From Mycolicibacterium vinylchloridicum (GTDB lineage Bacteria > Actinomycetota > Actinomycetes > Mycobacteriales > Mycobacteriaceae): DNA of 64,000 nucleotides. Below the pieces are notes generated by a model. That model saw only the letters and a program-made list of their open reading frames with translations. It was not told where the DNA came from and made no database searches. The translations under genes were made by a program, and so were the position numbers. The stretch spans positions 1 through 64,000 of the forward strand of contig NZ_JACBJQ010000020.1 in assembly GCF_013404075.1 (NCBI RefSeq), written 5' to 3'. Positions 24,240 to 33,270 of the stretch are shown here, piece by piece (position 1 is the first letter of the stretch; each line of letters opens with the position of its first letter).

Positions 24240-25820
24240 ATGCTCAGAGCTCTCGCCGTCGTCACCGTGTGGATGGTGGCCCTGGCCGTCGCCGGCCTGT
24301 CGCTGACATTCAGTCCCTGGTGGTGGCTGCTGGCGGCGCCGCTGGTCGCGGTGGCGGCCCTGGGCACCTGGGATCTGCTGCAGACCAAGCACACCCTCCT
24401 GCGGTCCTATCCGATCCTCGCGCACGCACGATGGCTGGCCGAGGCGCTGCGGCCGGAGATCCGGCAGTACTTCATCGAGTCGAACACCGAGGCCAGCCCG
24501 TTCGACCGGGAAACCCGCGACATGGTCTACGAGCGGGCCAAGGGCACCAAGAGCGACGAGCCGTTCGGCACCGAGCGGGATGTCAATGCGCTCGGTTATG
24601 AGTTTCTCCGGCATTCCCTGCGCGCCCACTTCGCCTCCGAACTGGCGCCCCGGGTGCGGCTCGGCGGGCCGGACTGTGCCCAGCCGTACGACATCGCGCT
24701 GCTCAACGTCTCGGCGATGAGCTTCGGGGCGCTGTCGGGCAATGCCATCGAGGCGCTGAACGGCGGCGCGGCCCGCGGCGGGTTCGCCCACGACACCGGC
24801 GAGGGCGGCATCAGCCCGTATCACCTCAAGCACGGCGGTGACCTGATCTGGGAGATCGGCTCGGGCTACTTCGGCTGCCGCGACACCGACGGGCACTTCG
24901 ACGCCCGCCAGTTCGAGGAGAAGGCCGCGTGGCCGTCGGTCAAGGCCATCTCCATCAAGCTGTCCCAGGGCGCCAAACCCGGCCTCGGCGGGGTGCTGCC
25001 CGGTGCGAAGGTGAGCGCGGAGATCGCGGCGACCCGAGGGGTGCCGGTCGGCCGGACCGTCGTCTCGCCCCCCGCACACACCGCGTTTCACACGCCGGTG
25101 GAGATGATGCATTTCATTGCCACGCTGCGCAGTCTGTCCGGCGGTAAGCCGATCGGGTTCAAGCTGTGTATCGGGGCGCGCACCGAATTCCTGTCCCTCT
25201 GCAAGGGGATGCTGCACACCGGCATCACCCCGGACTTCATCATCGTCGACGGCGCCGAAGGCGGAACCGGTGCGGCCCCACAGGAATTCGAGGACCACGT
25301 CGGCATGCCACTGACCGAGGGACTGATGCTGGTGCACAACGCCCTTGTCGGGACCGGCCTGCGCCGCCACATCAGGATCGGCGCGTCGGGCAAGGTGGCC
25401 AGCGGGGTGGACATCGTGTCGCGGATCTGCCAGGGCGCGGATTTCACGATGTCGGCGCGGGCGATGATGTTCGCGGTCGGTTGTATCCAGGCGATGAAGT
25501 GCAACACCAACAAGTGCCCCACCGGCGTGGCCACCCAGGACAACGGCCGGGCGCGGGCGCTGTATGTCCCGGACAAGACGCAGCGGGTGGTCAACTTCCA
25601 GCGGGCGACCGTGGCCAGTGCCGCCCAGATCGTCGCGTCGATGGGCCTCGACGGGTTCCAGGAGCTGCAGCCCGCAATGCTCAACCGGCGCATCGAAGGT
25701 CAGCGCACCCGCACCTACGCCGAGATCTACGACTGGCTGATGCCCGGCGAGCTGCTCGAGGATCCGCCAGAGTCGTGGCGCTCGGACTGGATCGAGGCGT
25801 CGGCGGAGGAGTTCCGCTAG
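24240..25820 (+). CDS. Membrane-anchored FMN-binding glutamate synthase family protein
   Basis: This 526-residue protein has two N-terminal membrane helices (about 3-22 and 26-45) followed by the FMN-barrel of the glutamate synthase large subunit. It has VSAMSFGALSGNAI, FAHDTGEGGISPYHLKHGGDLIWEIGSGYFG, KLSQGAKPGLGG, DGAEGGTGAAP and RIGASGKVASG, and a 3Fe-4S cluster site with Cys415, Cys421 and Cys426. There is no glutamine amidotransferase domain, so it cannot be a classical GOGAT alone. It may take electrons from a ferredoxin, and it is convergent, overlapping by 4 bp, with a ferredoxin gene. The true substrate is unknown. Confidence 0.87.
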   Translation: MLRALAVVTVWMVALAVAGLSLTFSPWWWLLAAPLVAVAALGTWDLLQTKHTLLRSYPILAHARWLAEALRPEIRQYFIESNTEASPFDRETRDMVYERAKGTKSDEPFGTERDVNALGYEFLRHSLRAHFASELAPRVRLGGPDCAQPYDIALLNVSAMSFGALSGNAIEALNGGAARGGFAHDTGEGGISPYHLKHGGDLIWEIGSGYFGCRDTDGHFDARQFEEKAAWPSVKAISIKLSQGAKPGLGGVLPGAKVSAEIAATRGVPVGRTVVSPPAHTAFHTPVEMMHFIATLRSLSGGKPIGFKLCIGARTEFLSLCKGMLHTGITPDFIIVDGAEGGTGAAPQEFEDHVGMPLTEGLMLVHNALVGTGLRRHIRIGASGKVASGVDIVSRICQGADFTMSARAMMFAVGCIQAMKCNTNKCPTGVATQDNGRARALYVPDKTQRVVNFQRATVASAAQIVASMGLDGFQELQPAMLNRRIEGQRTRTYAEIYDWLMPGELLEDPPESWRSDWIEASAEEFR

Positions 25821-26146
25821 CCCGCTGCGGTATCCCGGCGCGGTTGCTGTGCGACGAACGGGGCGTCGAACGGTTGCCGTCCCAATATCCTTGCCCCGCC
25901 AGGTGATCCGAGGTCGGCGAAGAAGTCCGCGTTGGCGGTCACGTACGGCTGCCAATCCTCGGAGGCCTCGTCGACGTACACGATCGCCTCGACCGGGCAC
26001 ACGGGTTCGCACGCCGCGCAGTCGACGCACTCGTCGGGGTGGATGTACAGCATCCGCTCCCCTTCGTAGATGCAATCCACCGGGCATTCGTCCACGCACG
26101 CCTTGTCCCGGATGTCGATGCATGGTTCGCCGATGACGTAGGTCAT
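25817..26146 (-). CDS. 7Fe-type ferredoxin (FdxA-like)
   Basis: This is a 109-residue electron carrier. The first cluster ligands are Cys in PCIDIRDKACVDECPVDC and the second in CVDCAACEPVCPVEAI, the pattern of 3Fe-4S/4Fe-4S ferredoxins of actinobacteria. The C-terminal helix ends in VTANADFFADLGSPGGA. ATG 26146 overlaps the stop of the upstream flavoprotein (ATGA), making a two-gene unit and suggesting that it serves that oxidoreductase. It overlaps the convergent glutamate-synthase-like gene by 4 bp. Confidence 0.93.
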   Translation of the reverse strand: MTYVIGEPCIDIRDKACVDECPVDCIYEGERMLYIHPDECVDCAACEPVCPVEAIVYVDEASEDWQPYVTANADFFADLGSPGGARILGRQPFDAPFVAQQPRRDTAAG

Positions 26147-27711
26147 GACGCCGCCAGATCGTCGAGCGCCGCGTACGCGGCGTTGTAGCCCGGCACGAAC
26201 GTGATGCCGGGGCCGCCGTGGCACCCGGCACCGCCCAGATACAGCCCTTCGATCGGGATGGGGATATCGAGGAACCCTTTGGGGCCCGGCCGATTCGGCC
26301 CCATCAGATCGGGATGCAGCAGGCCGTGGCAGAAGTCGCCGTCGGGCGCACCGAACATCGTCTGCATGTGATACGGCGCGAAGGTGATGTGCCGGATCTG
26401 GATGTCCCTGAAGTTCGGCGCGAACTTGGTGATCTTGTCGATGACGGTTTCCGCCATCTCGTTCTTGAGGCGTCCGTGTTGTTCTCGGGGCGCGTCAACC
26501 GGGAACCCATAGGCGTACGCGCTGGCCGCGTGCTTCCCCTGGGGTGCGAGCGACGGGTCGGTGACCGAGGGGATCTGCATACCGAACGAGGGGTTGTCGG
26601 GGAGCATTCCGGCCCGGGCCATCTCCCATTGCCGTTGCTGCTCTTCGGGTGTCCCGAAGACGCCGACCGACTGCTGCATACCGGGTTCGTTGAGCAGCTC
26701 GTAGGGCGACGCGAATTCCGGGAGACCGTCCAGGGCGAAGTGCATCTGGATGAAGGTGGCCCGGTGGTCGCGTCCGGCCAGGCGCTCCACCAGATTGCCC
26801 GGTAGATGCTCTGGGCCGACCATGTCGATCAGGGTCAGGTCCGGGGACAGGTTGGACACCACGACCGGCGCACTCAGCACCGATCCGTCCCGCAACCGCA
26901 CACCGGTGACCCGTTCGTTCTCCACGAGGATCTGGTCGACCTTGGTGCGATAGCGGATTTCACCGCCGAGCTCGGTGAACATTCGTTTGAGGTGGTCGCA
27001 GACGGCACCGATGCCGCCCTCGAGTTTGGTCATCATGGTGGCATTCATGTCGGGCACACCCATGGCGAACGCCAGACACGTTGCGCTGCCGGGTGTGAAC
27101 GGTCCGCGATAGGTGGAGTTGATGGCCAAAAACGCCAGCATCCCGCGGATCGTCGCGTACTTGTCCTTGTCCGGAAAGTTGCGATCGATGACGTCCATGG
27201 CCGTTCCGAACAACATCTCGTGGATGGCGCGGCGCTCGGATTCGTTTGCCGCACAGGCATACATCTCGTCGAGGGTCTTCGGCGGCGTGCGAGCCTCGAA
27301 CCGCCCGAGCGCCCGGGACGGACCGGTCGTCCATTCGAGCATCTTCGCCATGCCCAGCACCGAATCGGCGCCGTGCCGCTCGGACAGATGTGTCATGTAT
27401 TTCATCGGGTCGCTGTAGAGAATCATCGGTTCCTCCCCGGCTTCGCCGAGGTTGACCGACTGGACTTCGGAGTGAACCTGCGGAATCGTGTGCAACTCCA
27501 AGGCCTCTGCGACTTCCGGTGCGGTCGGAAATTGCACTGAGCCGGCGATTTCGTAGCGGAACCCGTCGATCAACTCCACCGTGGCGGCCATGCCGCCGGA
27601 ATAGGTGTTCTGTTCCAGAACAATCGTCCGCACCCCCCGGCGTTGCAGAACAGCCGCCGCGGTCAGGCCGTTGTGGCCGGCCCCGACGACGATCGCGTCG
27701 TAATCACTCAT
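26143..27711 (-). CDS. Phytoene-desaturase-like FAD/NAD(P)-dependent oxidoreductase
   Basis: This is a 522-residue flavoprotein. The dinucleotide loop IVVGAGHNGLTAAAVLQRRGVRTIVLEQ opens the protein (residues 6-33), followed by GGMAATVELIDGFRYEIAGS, and it ends with the second FAD motif GLYLGGAGCHGGPGITFVPGYNAA. It belongs to the carotenoid desaturase/retinol saturase-like group, whose mycobacterial members have unknown substrates. ATG 27711 follows GAGGAG. It is coupled to a ferredoxin gene and divergent from a TetR gene, which probably regulates it; the longer frame upstream crosses the TetR promoter and is rejected. Confidence 0.88.
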   Translation of the reverse strand: MSDYDAIVVGAGHNGLTAAAVLQRRGVRTIVLEQNTYSGGMAATVELIDGFRYEIAGSVQFPTAPEVAEALELHTIPQVHSEVQSVNLGEAGEEPMILYSDPMKYMTHLSERHGADSVLGMAKMLEWTTGPSRALGRFEARTPPKTLDEMYACAANESERRAIHEMLFGTAMDVIDRNFPDKDKYATIRGMLAFLAINSTYRGPFTPGSATCLAFAMGVPDMNATMMTKLEGGIGAVCDHLKRMFTELGGEIRYRTKVDQILVENERVTGVRLRDGSVLSAPVVVSNLSPDLTLIDMVGPEHLPGNLVERLAGRDHRATFIQMHFALDGLPEFASPYELLNEPGMQQSVGVFGTPEEQQRQWEMARAGMLPDNPSFGMQIPSVTDPSLAPQGKHAASAYAYGFPVDAPREQHGRLKNEMAETVIDKITKFAPNFRDIQIRHITFAPYHMQTMFGAPDGDFCHGLLHPDLMGPNRPGPKGFLDIPIPIEGLYLGGAGCHGGPGITFVPGYNAAYAALDDLAAS

Positions 27712-27790
27712 TGCTGGTTTCTCCTCACTTGATGGGACAGATGTCGAGACTGCGGTGAATTGACGAAAAGGATTGTGCGAAAATGTCGTA

Positions 27791-28381
27791 ATGACGAACG
27801 CGCACGAGCGACGCAGAACTTCGACGCGCGAGGCGCTGCGCGAGGTGGCGTTGGCGCGATTCGCTCGCGACGGTTTCGCCAATGTGACGGTCGCTCAGCT
27901 CGCCGACGACGCCGGCGTCACCCAGCGCACGTTCTTTCGGCACTTCCCGACCAAAGAGGCGGTGCTGTTCCAGGACTACGAGACTCAACTCGAATGGTTC
28001 GCCGAGGCTTTGGCGCGGCGCCCGGCCAACGAATCGATCTTCGACGCGGTGCTGGGTAGTGTGGTCAGCTTCCCGCACGACCTGGAGATCGTCCGCCAGG
28101 CCGCCATCCTGCGGGCGACCCTGCTCGACGGCGAGCGCACCGCAGGTCACCTTCGGGTGGTTCAGACGTCGTTCGCCGAGGTGCTGACCGAGTTCGTCAG
28201 GCGCCGCTACCCCGAACTGCCCGATGTCGACCTGATCGCCGAAGTGGCCGGGGCCGCATTGGCCGCCGCCCTTGTCGCCGCGGTGGAGCGCTGGGGCCGC
28301 GACGGCTGCACGACCGACCTGCGCGAGGTCGTCTCCACGAGTGTCGACCTGGTGCGGTCCGGTCTGGCGCCGCTGACCTAA
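27791..28381 (+). CDS. TetR-family transcriptional regulator
   Basis: This 196-residue protein has the TetR DNA-binding domain REALREVALARFARDGFANVTVAQLADDAGVTQRTFFRHFPTKEAVLF (about 14-60) and a helical effector domain. ATG 27791 (MTNAHERRR) is preferred to an ATG six codons upstream because of homologue length. It is divergent from the phytoene-desaturase-like gene with 79 bp between starts, so it probably represses the flavoprotein-ferredoxin pair. It also faces the mce operon tail (stops overlap), but that operon's promoter is 7 kb away. Confidence 0.88.
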   Translation: MTNAHERRRTSTREALREVALARFARDGFANVTVAQLADDAGVTQRTFFRHFPTKEAVLFQDYETQLEWFAEALARRPANESIFDAVLGSVVSFPHDLEIVRQAAILRATLLDGERTAGHLRVVQTSFAEVLTEFVRRRYPELPDVDLIAEVAGAALAAALVAAVERWGRDGCTTDLREVVSTSVDLVRSGLAPLT

Positions 28382-29814
28382 CACGGCAGCAGGTCTTTCC
28401 ACGACGCCGGCGCCGTCGGCGGCGCAAGGTCCGACTGCACATAGCGATGCCCGTCGGGCGTGACAAAGCTGCCCGTTGCCGGGTTGTACGGCACAACCGA
28501 TACCGGTGCGGGGCCATCGGTGGTCCCGAACCCGCTGGGCGCCGCCCCGGGAACCCTGCTGTCCGGCGGAACACCCTGCGCTATCAGATTGGGGTCCAGC
28601 GGATAAGGGCCGACCGCATGCTGGCGAACCGCAGTCGGCACGAACGGCTGGTCGCTGTCACAGATCTCGGCGGTCGGCGCTCGCTTGCCCGGCCTGCCGA
28701 CGCACGGGTAGTTTCTGGCACCGCGGACCGCGATCGGAGAGTCCTGCGGCAGTTTGCAATACAGACCGTCCGGGGTGTCCATCGTCGTCGTGTCGGCCGG
28801 AGACCGCCAGGACGACGGTGGCAGGAATCCGACGGTGCACGGCGGTGGGTCACCCAGCGTGATCGCGAACTCCCCCACCGGTAATCCCGTCGGGTTGTTG
28901 GTCGGCAGGCCGAACGCCTGGGTGCTGGCGATCGCCGGCGGCAACAGCACGAGCAACTGCTCGAGCGACGAGTTGTAGGTGACCAGGATCTGACCGACGG
29001 CGCTCAGGCTGGCCAGTAGGACCGGCAGCGTGGGCTTGACCTGTTCGAGCAGGCGGGTCACCTCGTTCGCGGCGGCCGGACCGGTACCCAGCACAGCGCG
29101 TACCTGATCGTCGTCGTCGGCCACCGTCTGGGTGACATCGGCCAGGCCGCGTGCCCACACCTGCAGCGAATCCGTTGTGGCGACCTGTGAATCGAGTAGT
29201 GGCACCGCGTCGTCGATCAACATCCGGGCGCGATCACCGACACCGCTGATCCTGCCGACCACGGTGGCCGAGGAGTCCACCAGCGAGGAAAGGTCGTAGC
29301 CCGCGCCGCGCAGCCCCGTGTCCGACTCATCGATCAAGAGCGAGAGCTTGTCTCCGGGAATGCTGTTGACCAGAGCACTCACCCGATCGAGCATCGGGCC
29401 GACCGCTTGCGGAACCGTGCTCTGCTGCCGTCCGATCACCGACCCGTCGTGCAGATATGGGCCTGACGCGCTCTGCGGCCGAAGATCCACGTACTGTTCG
29501 CCGATCGCCGAGGCGCTGCGGACCTCCGCCCGTAGGTCGACCGGGATCTTGGGCGAAGTGTCCAGCGACAGGGTCGCTTCCGCACCCTGTTTGGTCAACC
29601 TCAATGCAGTGACCTTGCCGACTTGCACACCGCGGTACGTCACATTCGAAAACCGGTACAGACCGCCGCCACTGGGCAGTTGCAGGGTGACGGTGATCTT
29701 CCCGATCCCCAACAGGGTCGGAACCTGAAGGAATACGAAGGTCATCAGCAGCAGTCCGACAAGGGAGACGATTCCGAAGATCACCAGCTGGATGCGAATG
29801 AGCCGCGTCAGCAT
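28378..29814 (-). CDS. MCE-family protein MceF
   Basis: This is the last gene of the six-gene mce operon, with 478 residues from ATG 29814 (MLTRLIRIQLVIFGIVSLVGLLLMTFVFLQ), whose first 30 residues are a membrane anchor. The MCE domain follows (TVTLQLPSGGGLYRFSNVTYRGVQVGKVTAL, about 40-115), with SAIGEQYVDLRP closing it, then long helical segments and a Pro-rich C terminus with LLPPAIASTQAFGLP. MCE proteins form a periplasmic-type tunnel that carries lipids to a YrbE permease. The start overlaps the mceE stop by one base. Confidence 0.9.
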   Translation of the reverse strand: MLTRLIRIQLVIFGIVSLVGLLLMTFVFLQVPTLLGIGKITVTLQLPSGGGLYRFSNVTYRGVQVGKVTALRLTKQGAEATLSLDTSPKIPVDLRAEVRSASAIGEQYVDLRPQSASGPYLHDGSVIGRQQSTVPQAVGPMLDRVSALVNSIPGDKLSLLIDESDTGLRGAGYDLSSLVDSSATVVGRISGVGDRARMLIDDAVPLLDSQVATTDSLQVWARGLADVTQTVADDDDQVRAVLGTGPAAANEVTRLLEQVKPTLPVLLASLSAVGQILVTYNSSLEQLLVLLPPAIASTQAFGLPTNNPTGLPVGEFAITLGDPPPCTVGFLPPSSWRSPADTTTMDTPDGLYCKLPQDSPIAVRGARNYPCVGRPGKRAPTAEICDSDQPFVPTAVRQHAVGPYPLDPNLIAQGVPPDSRVPGAAPSGFGTTDGPAPVSVVPYNPATGSFVTPDGHRYVQSDLAPPTAPASWKDLLPC

Positions 29815-30944
29815 CAGCGACCTCCGCCTGCCGGCGCGGGTTCCGGCGCGATACCGGTCCGCAGCGGATCGTAGGTGTAGTTGAGGTACCACGGATCACC
29901 GGGCGCCGGAATCAGTTTGGCGTCTTGGTCGCCCCATCGGGTACCCAGGAACAACGTTCGTTTCAATCGCGGAACCGTCAGATCGGCGACCAGGAACATG
30001 TTCACGTAGTCACCGCGGACGGCACGGTCGATGTAGCTCTGGCTGTACGGGTAGGTGACGGCGAAGGCGAGTGCGGTGTCGAGCTCGGGGCCGACGTCGG
30101 CCAGCGCCTTGACCGTCGGCTCGAGATTGCGCAGGTTCGTGACGAGGTCGTCCTGGGCGGCGTTGATCAGATCAGTGGTCGACTCGCTGAACGTGCGCAG
30201 CTTCTCCAGCGCGGCGACGATGCGTGGTCGTTCCCGGATCAGGACGTCGAGTGCGGCCGGAACATGGTGCAGCGCACGGCTGATCACCTCCTGCTGCTCT
30301 GCGAACGTGCCGGTGAACCTGTTCAGCTGGTGAATCATGTCGATCAGGTCGGCGCGCTGGCTGTCCAGTGTGCCGACGAAGGTGTCCAGCCGCCGCAACA
30401 GGTCTCGCACCTGATTTTGCCGTCCGGACAGCGCGGTGTTGGCGTTGCGGATCACGTCACCGATCTGGCCCAATCCCCCGCCGTTGACCACCGCCGACAA
30501 CGTCGACAATGTCCGCTCGGTGGACGGATACGTCGACGACTTGCTCAGCGGGATCGTCGCTCCCGGCTGCAGCCGGCCTGCCGGCGGCACGCCCACCGGC
30601 GGGTCGAGTTCCAGATGCATGGAACCAAGCAAGCTGGTCTGCCCGACCGTGGCGACGGCGTTGGCGGGCACCGCGACGTCGGGACGGACGAACACCTCGA
30701 CGTCGGCGTGCCAGTCACGCAGCCGCATGGCTCCCACCGTTCCGACCACGACGTCGGCGACGAGGACCGGTGAATTCGATTCCAGCATACCGACATTGGC
30801 GATCTCGATGTGAAATACGCTCGCTCCGTTCCTGTCCTGCGTGCCCGGTAGCGGCAAGGAGTTCAGCCCCCGGAATCCGCATCCGGAGGCGCCGGACGCG
30901 ATGAGCACGACCGCCGCCGTAGCCCAGAGGCGCTGATGTCTCAC
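29814..30944 (-). CDS. MCE-family lipoprotein MceE (LprN-like)
   Basis: This 376-residue lipoprotein subunit begins with a type II signal peptide with lipobox ASGC (Cys22). The MCE domain (about 43-118) has the pattern FHIEIANVGMLESNSPVLVADVVVGTVGAM and LLGSMHLELDPP. Helical repeats follow (RTLSTLSAVVNGGGLGQIGDVIRNANTALSGRQNQVRDLLRRLDTFV). The GTG start overlaps the mceD stop by 4 bp (GTGA). Lipidation at position E is the rule in mce operons, which supports the order assignment. Confidence 0.92.
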   Translation of the reverse strand: MRHQRLWATAAVVLIASGASGCGFRGLNSLPLPGTQDRNGASVFHIEIANVGMLESNSPVLVADVVVGTVGAMRLRDWHADVEVFVRPDVAVPANAVATVGQTSLLGSMHLELDPPVGVPPAGRLQPGATIPLSKSSTYPSTERTLSTLSAVVNGGGLGQIGDVIRNANTALSGRQNQVRDLLRRLDTFVGTLDSQRADLIDMIHQLNRFTGTFAEQQEVISRALHHVPAALDVLIRERPRIVAALEKLRTFSESTTDLINAAQDDLVTNLRNLEPTVKALADVGPELDTALAFAVTYPYSQSYIDRAVRGDYVNMFLVADLTVPRLKRTLFLGTRWGDQDAKLIPAPGDPWYLNYTYDPLRTGIAPEPAPAGGGR

Positions 30945-32176
30945 GGCGTCCCCTGATAGGCCGAGATGGCAGGCGGGGTCTCGGCGGGACCGGGCGCAGG
31001 TCCCGATCCGCCGGGCGCGAGCGCCGGATCAGAGTAGAGAAGATTCTCCGGGGACGGCGCCTTCATCAGATATGGGCTCATCGGGAACGGCACCAGGTTG
31101 AAGCTGAGCAACTGCAGCGCCGGGCCGAGGTATTGCGCGCATAGCTTGCCGGTTTCCGGTGCCGTGGCGTTCTCGATGGCACCGATCTGCCCGCAGATGA
31201 ACTGGATGGGATTGGCGAAGTCGTTGAACACGATGGACCCGATGTTGTCTCCGGTGTCCGGGTTGTACACGTTGTAGTAGTTGGCGAACGCATTGGGCGC
31301 GACGTGCAGCAGTTGCTCGAGGCTCTTGCGGTTGTCGGCCAGGTTCCGGGTGACGTCGGTCAGCCGCTGGACCTGTTCGACGGTCAGTTCCCGGCTTTCG
31401 CCGACGAAGCGCGTGGCATCCACCGTCGCGGTCGCCAGATCGCGCAACGCGGCGTCGAGGTCGTCGGTGTGGTCGTCCAGCGTGCCCGTCAACGCGGCCA
31501 GACGGTGTTCGAAGTCGACGATCGCGCCGCTGCTGTCGTGCAGCGCGGTCACCAGGTTCTGCAGCCCGGTGATGATGTCGACGACGTTGCCGCTGCCGTC
31601 GGCGAAAATGCGGGCCACCGCTGACAGCTGAGCCAGCATCTGGCGCAGCTTGATGCCGTTGCCGCCCATGGCAGTAGCGGTGTCGTCGATCAGCCGGGCC
31701 AGTGCCGGCCGCGCCGATTCACTGCTGGGCCCCAAATCGGTTGACAGGCGCATCAACTGGGTTTTGACATCGTCCCACTCGACCGGGACGGCCGTTCGCT
31801 CCACGGGAATGACCGCACCGGAGGGCATCGTCGGTCCGCTGTCCCGATAGGCGGGCGTCAACTGCAGATAGCGGGCCGCGACGAGGTTCTGCGCGACGAT
31901 GACGGCGCTGGCGCCGGCCGGAATCGACACCCCGGATTCGATACTGAGCACCATCTTCACCTGCTTGCCGACGGGCTCGATGGAATCGATCGTGCCCACC
32001 TTGACCCCGGATACGCGTACCTCGTCACCGGCATAGATCGCGGTGGCGGCGGTGAAGTAGGCCGTGATCTTCGTCGCGGGAAAGTAGGTGTGACGGATCA
32101 CCAGCGCAGTACTTGCCGCACCGAGCGCGACCAGCAGTGCGGCTGTCGCGGCGATCACTCTGCTGCGGACGCTCAC
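30941..32176 (-). CDS. MCE-family protein MceD
   Basis: This 411-residue protein has an N-terminal membrane anchor (9-28), an MCE domain (about 37-112: ITAYFTAATAIYAGDEVRVSGVKVGTIDSI ... LVAARYLQLTP), and the D-type C-terminal motif FNDFANPIQFICGQIGAIENATAPETGKLCAQYLGPALQLLSFNLVP. It ends in a Pro/Gly/Ala tail. It overlaps mceC and mceE by 4 bp each. As part of the MCE assembly it should line a lipid-conducting channel. Confidence 0.92.
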   Translation of the reverse strand: MSVRSRVIAATAALLVALGAASTALVIRHTYFPATKITAYFTAATAIYAGDEVRVSGVKVGTIDSIEPVGKQVKMVLSIESGVSIPAGASAVIVAQNLVAARYLQLTPAYRDSGPTMPSGAVIPVERTAVPVEWDDVKTQLMRLSTDLGPSSESARPALARLIDDTATAMGGNGIKLRQMLAQLSAVARIFADGSGNVVDIITGLQNLVTALHDSSGAIVDFEHRLAALTGTLDDHTDDLDAALRDLATATVDATRFVGESRELTVEQVQRLTDVTRNLADNRKSLEQLLHVAPNAFANYYNVYNPDTGDNIGSIVFNDFANPIQFICGQIGAIENATAPETGKLCAQYLGPALQLLSFNLVPFPMSPYLMKAPSPENLLYSDPALAPGGSGPAPGPAETPPAISAYQGTP

Positions 32177-33270
32177 CGTTGCCCCTCCTGGGGTTGCGGG
32201 GGAATCCCGTTGTAGGGGAAGGGGAATTCTGCGCGGGGTCCGGCATTGTCGGGCGGCTGTCCGGCGTTGGTACCCCGGCGGAAGCCGAAGGCGTAGTCGA
32301 AGAACGGCTGCAGGAACTCCGCGGGTATGACGTTGGCGGTGTAGGCCTGGTAGTAGAAGCCGCTCGACACGGCCTCGCCCATGGTGATCTCGTATTTGGC
32401 CAGCCCGGGCAGCGCCTTGGCGATGTTGTCGCTGTTCTTCTGCAGCACCGCCATCACCGAATTGAGCTTCTGCAGGGTGGGCGTCAGCTTGGCTTCGTTG
32501 TCGTGGACCAGACCCGATAACTGCCTGCTCATCGCCGAGGTGTTGGCCAGCAGGTCGGCGATCGCCTGGCGCCGCTGGGCCAGCACCGCCACCAGGTCGG
32601 CGCCGTTGAGGATGAGCGCATTGACCTGTTCTCGGCGTTCGGACAGCACTCCGGTGAGATCGGCTGCGCTGCGCAGGAGTTCGCGCAGGGTGTCATTGCG
32701 GTCATTCATCGACCGGGACAACCGGGTCAGGCCCTCCAACGTCGGCCCCAGCTGCGGCGCCATCGCGTCGATGGTGTCCGAGAGGGTCTCCAGGGACTGG
32801 TTCAGCGATGCGGTATCCAGCCCGGCCGCGTTCGTGGTGAGATCGCCGACGGCATCGGTGAGCACATAGGGCGAGGACGTCCGCGACATCGGAATCGGCT
32901 CGGAGGGTTTCTGCGCACCCGTGCCCGCCGGAACCAGCGTCACGATCCGCGCGCCGAGCACGGTACCGGTCTTGATGTGCGCGGTGGTTTGCGATCCCAG
33001 ATGCACGGTGCCGTCGATGGTGAACGTCACCAGCGCATCGCCGCGCAGCAGTGACACTGCCGAGACGGTACCGACCTTGATGCCGGAGATCACCACATCG
33101 TTGCCGGCCACCAGGCCACCGGCTTCACCGAACACCGCCTGGTATCGCACCTGGGTCGCCCACGACCACAGCCGCTGCGGCGCCAGGCCGACGAGCACGA
33201 CCAGAACTGCAACCGCGAGTCCGATGAATCCGGCCCGAATCAATCGTCCGCCACGGTATTTCAGCATCAC
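32173..33270 (-). CDS. MCE-family protein MceC
   Basis: This 365-residue protein has a membrane anchor (12-32) and MCE domain (about 40-115: YQAVFGEAGGLVAGNDVVISGIKVGTVSAV ... GARIVTLVP). A long helical region follows, with ERREQVNALILNGADLVAVLAQRRQAIADLL, the segment typical of C-type Mce proteins, and SGFYYQAYTANVIPAEFLQPFFDYAFGF. Starts at GTG 33270 or ATG 33267 are both possible; both overlap the mceB stop. Confidence 0.92.
   Translation of the reverse strand: MMLKYRGGRLIRAGFIGLAVAVLVVLVGLAPQRLWSWATQVRYQAVFGEAGGLVAGNDVVISGIKVGTVSAVSLLRGDALVTFTIDGTVHLGSQTTAHIKTGTVLGARIVTLVPAGTGAQKPSEPIPMSRTSSPYVLTDAVGDLTTNAAGLDTASLNQSLETLSDTIDAMAPQLGPTLEGLTRLSRSMNDRNDTLRELLRSAADLTGVLSERREQVNALILNGADLVAVLAQRRQAIADLLANTSAMSRQLSGLVHDNEAKLTPTLQKLNSVMAVLQKNSDNIAKALPGLAKYEITMGEAVSSGFYYQAYTANVIPAEFLQPFFDYAFGFRRGTNAGQPPDNAGPRAEFPFPYNGIPPQPQEGQR

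Noticed and set aside
27712..27790. Palindromic operator between the flavoprotein and TetR genes
   Set aside because: Only short imperfect pairs such as TCGT/ACGA are visible; too weak to report although regulation here is likely.
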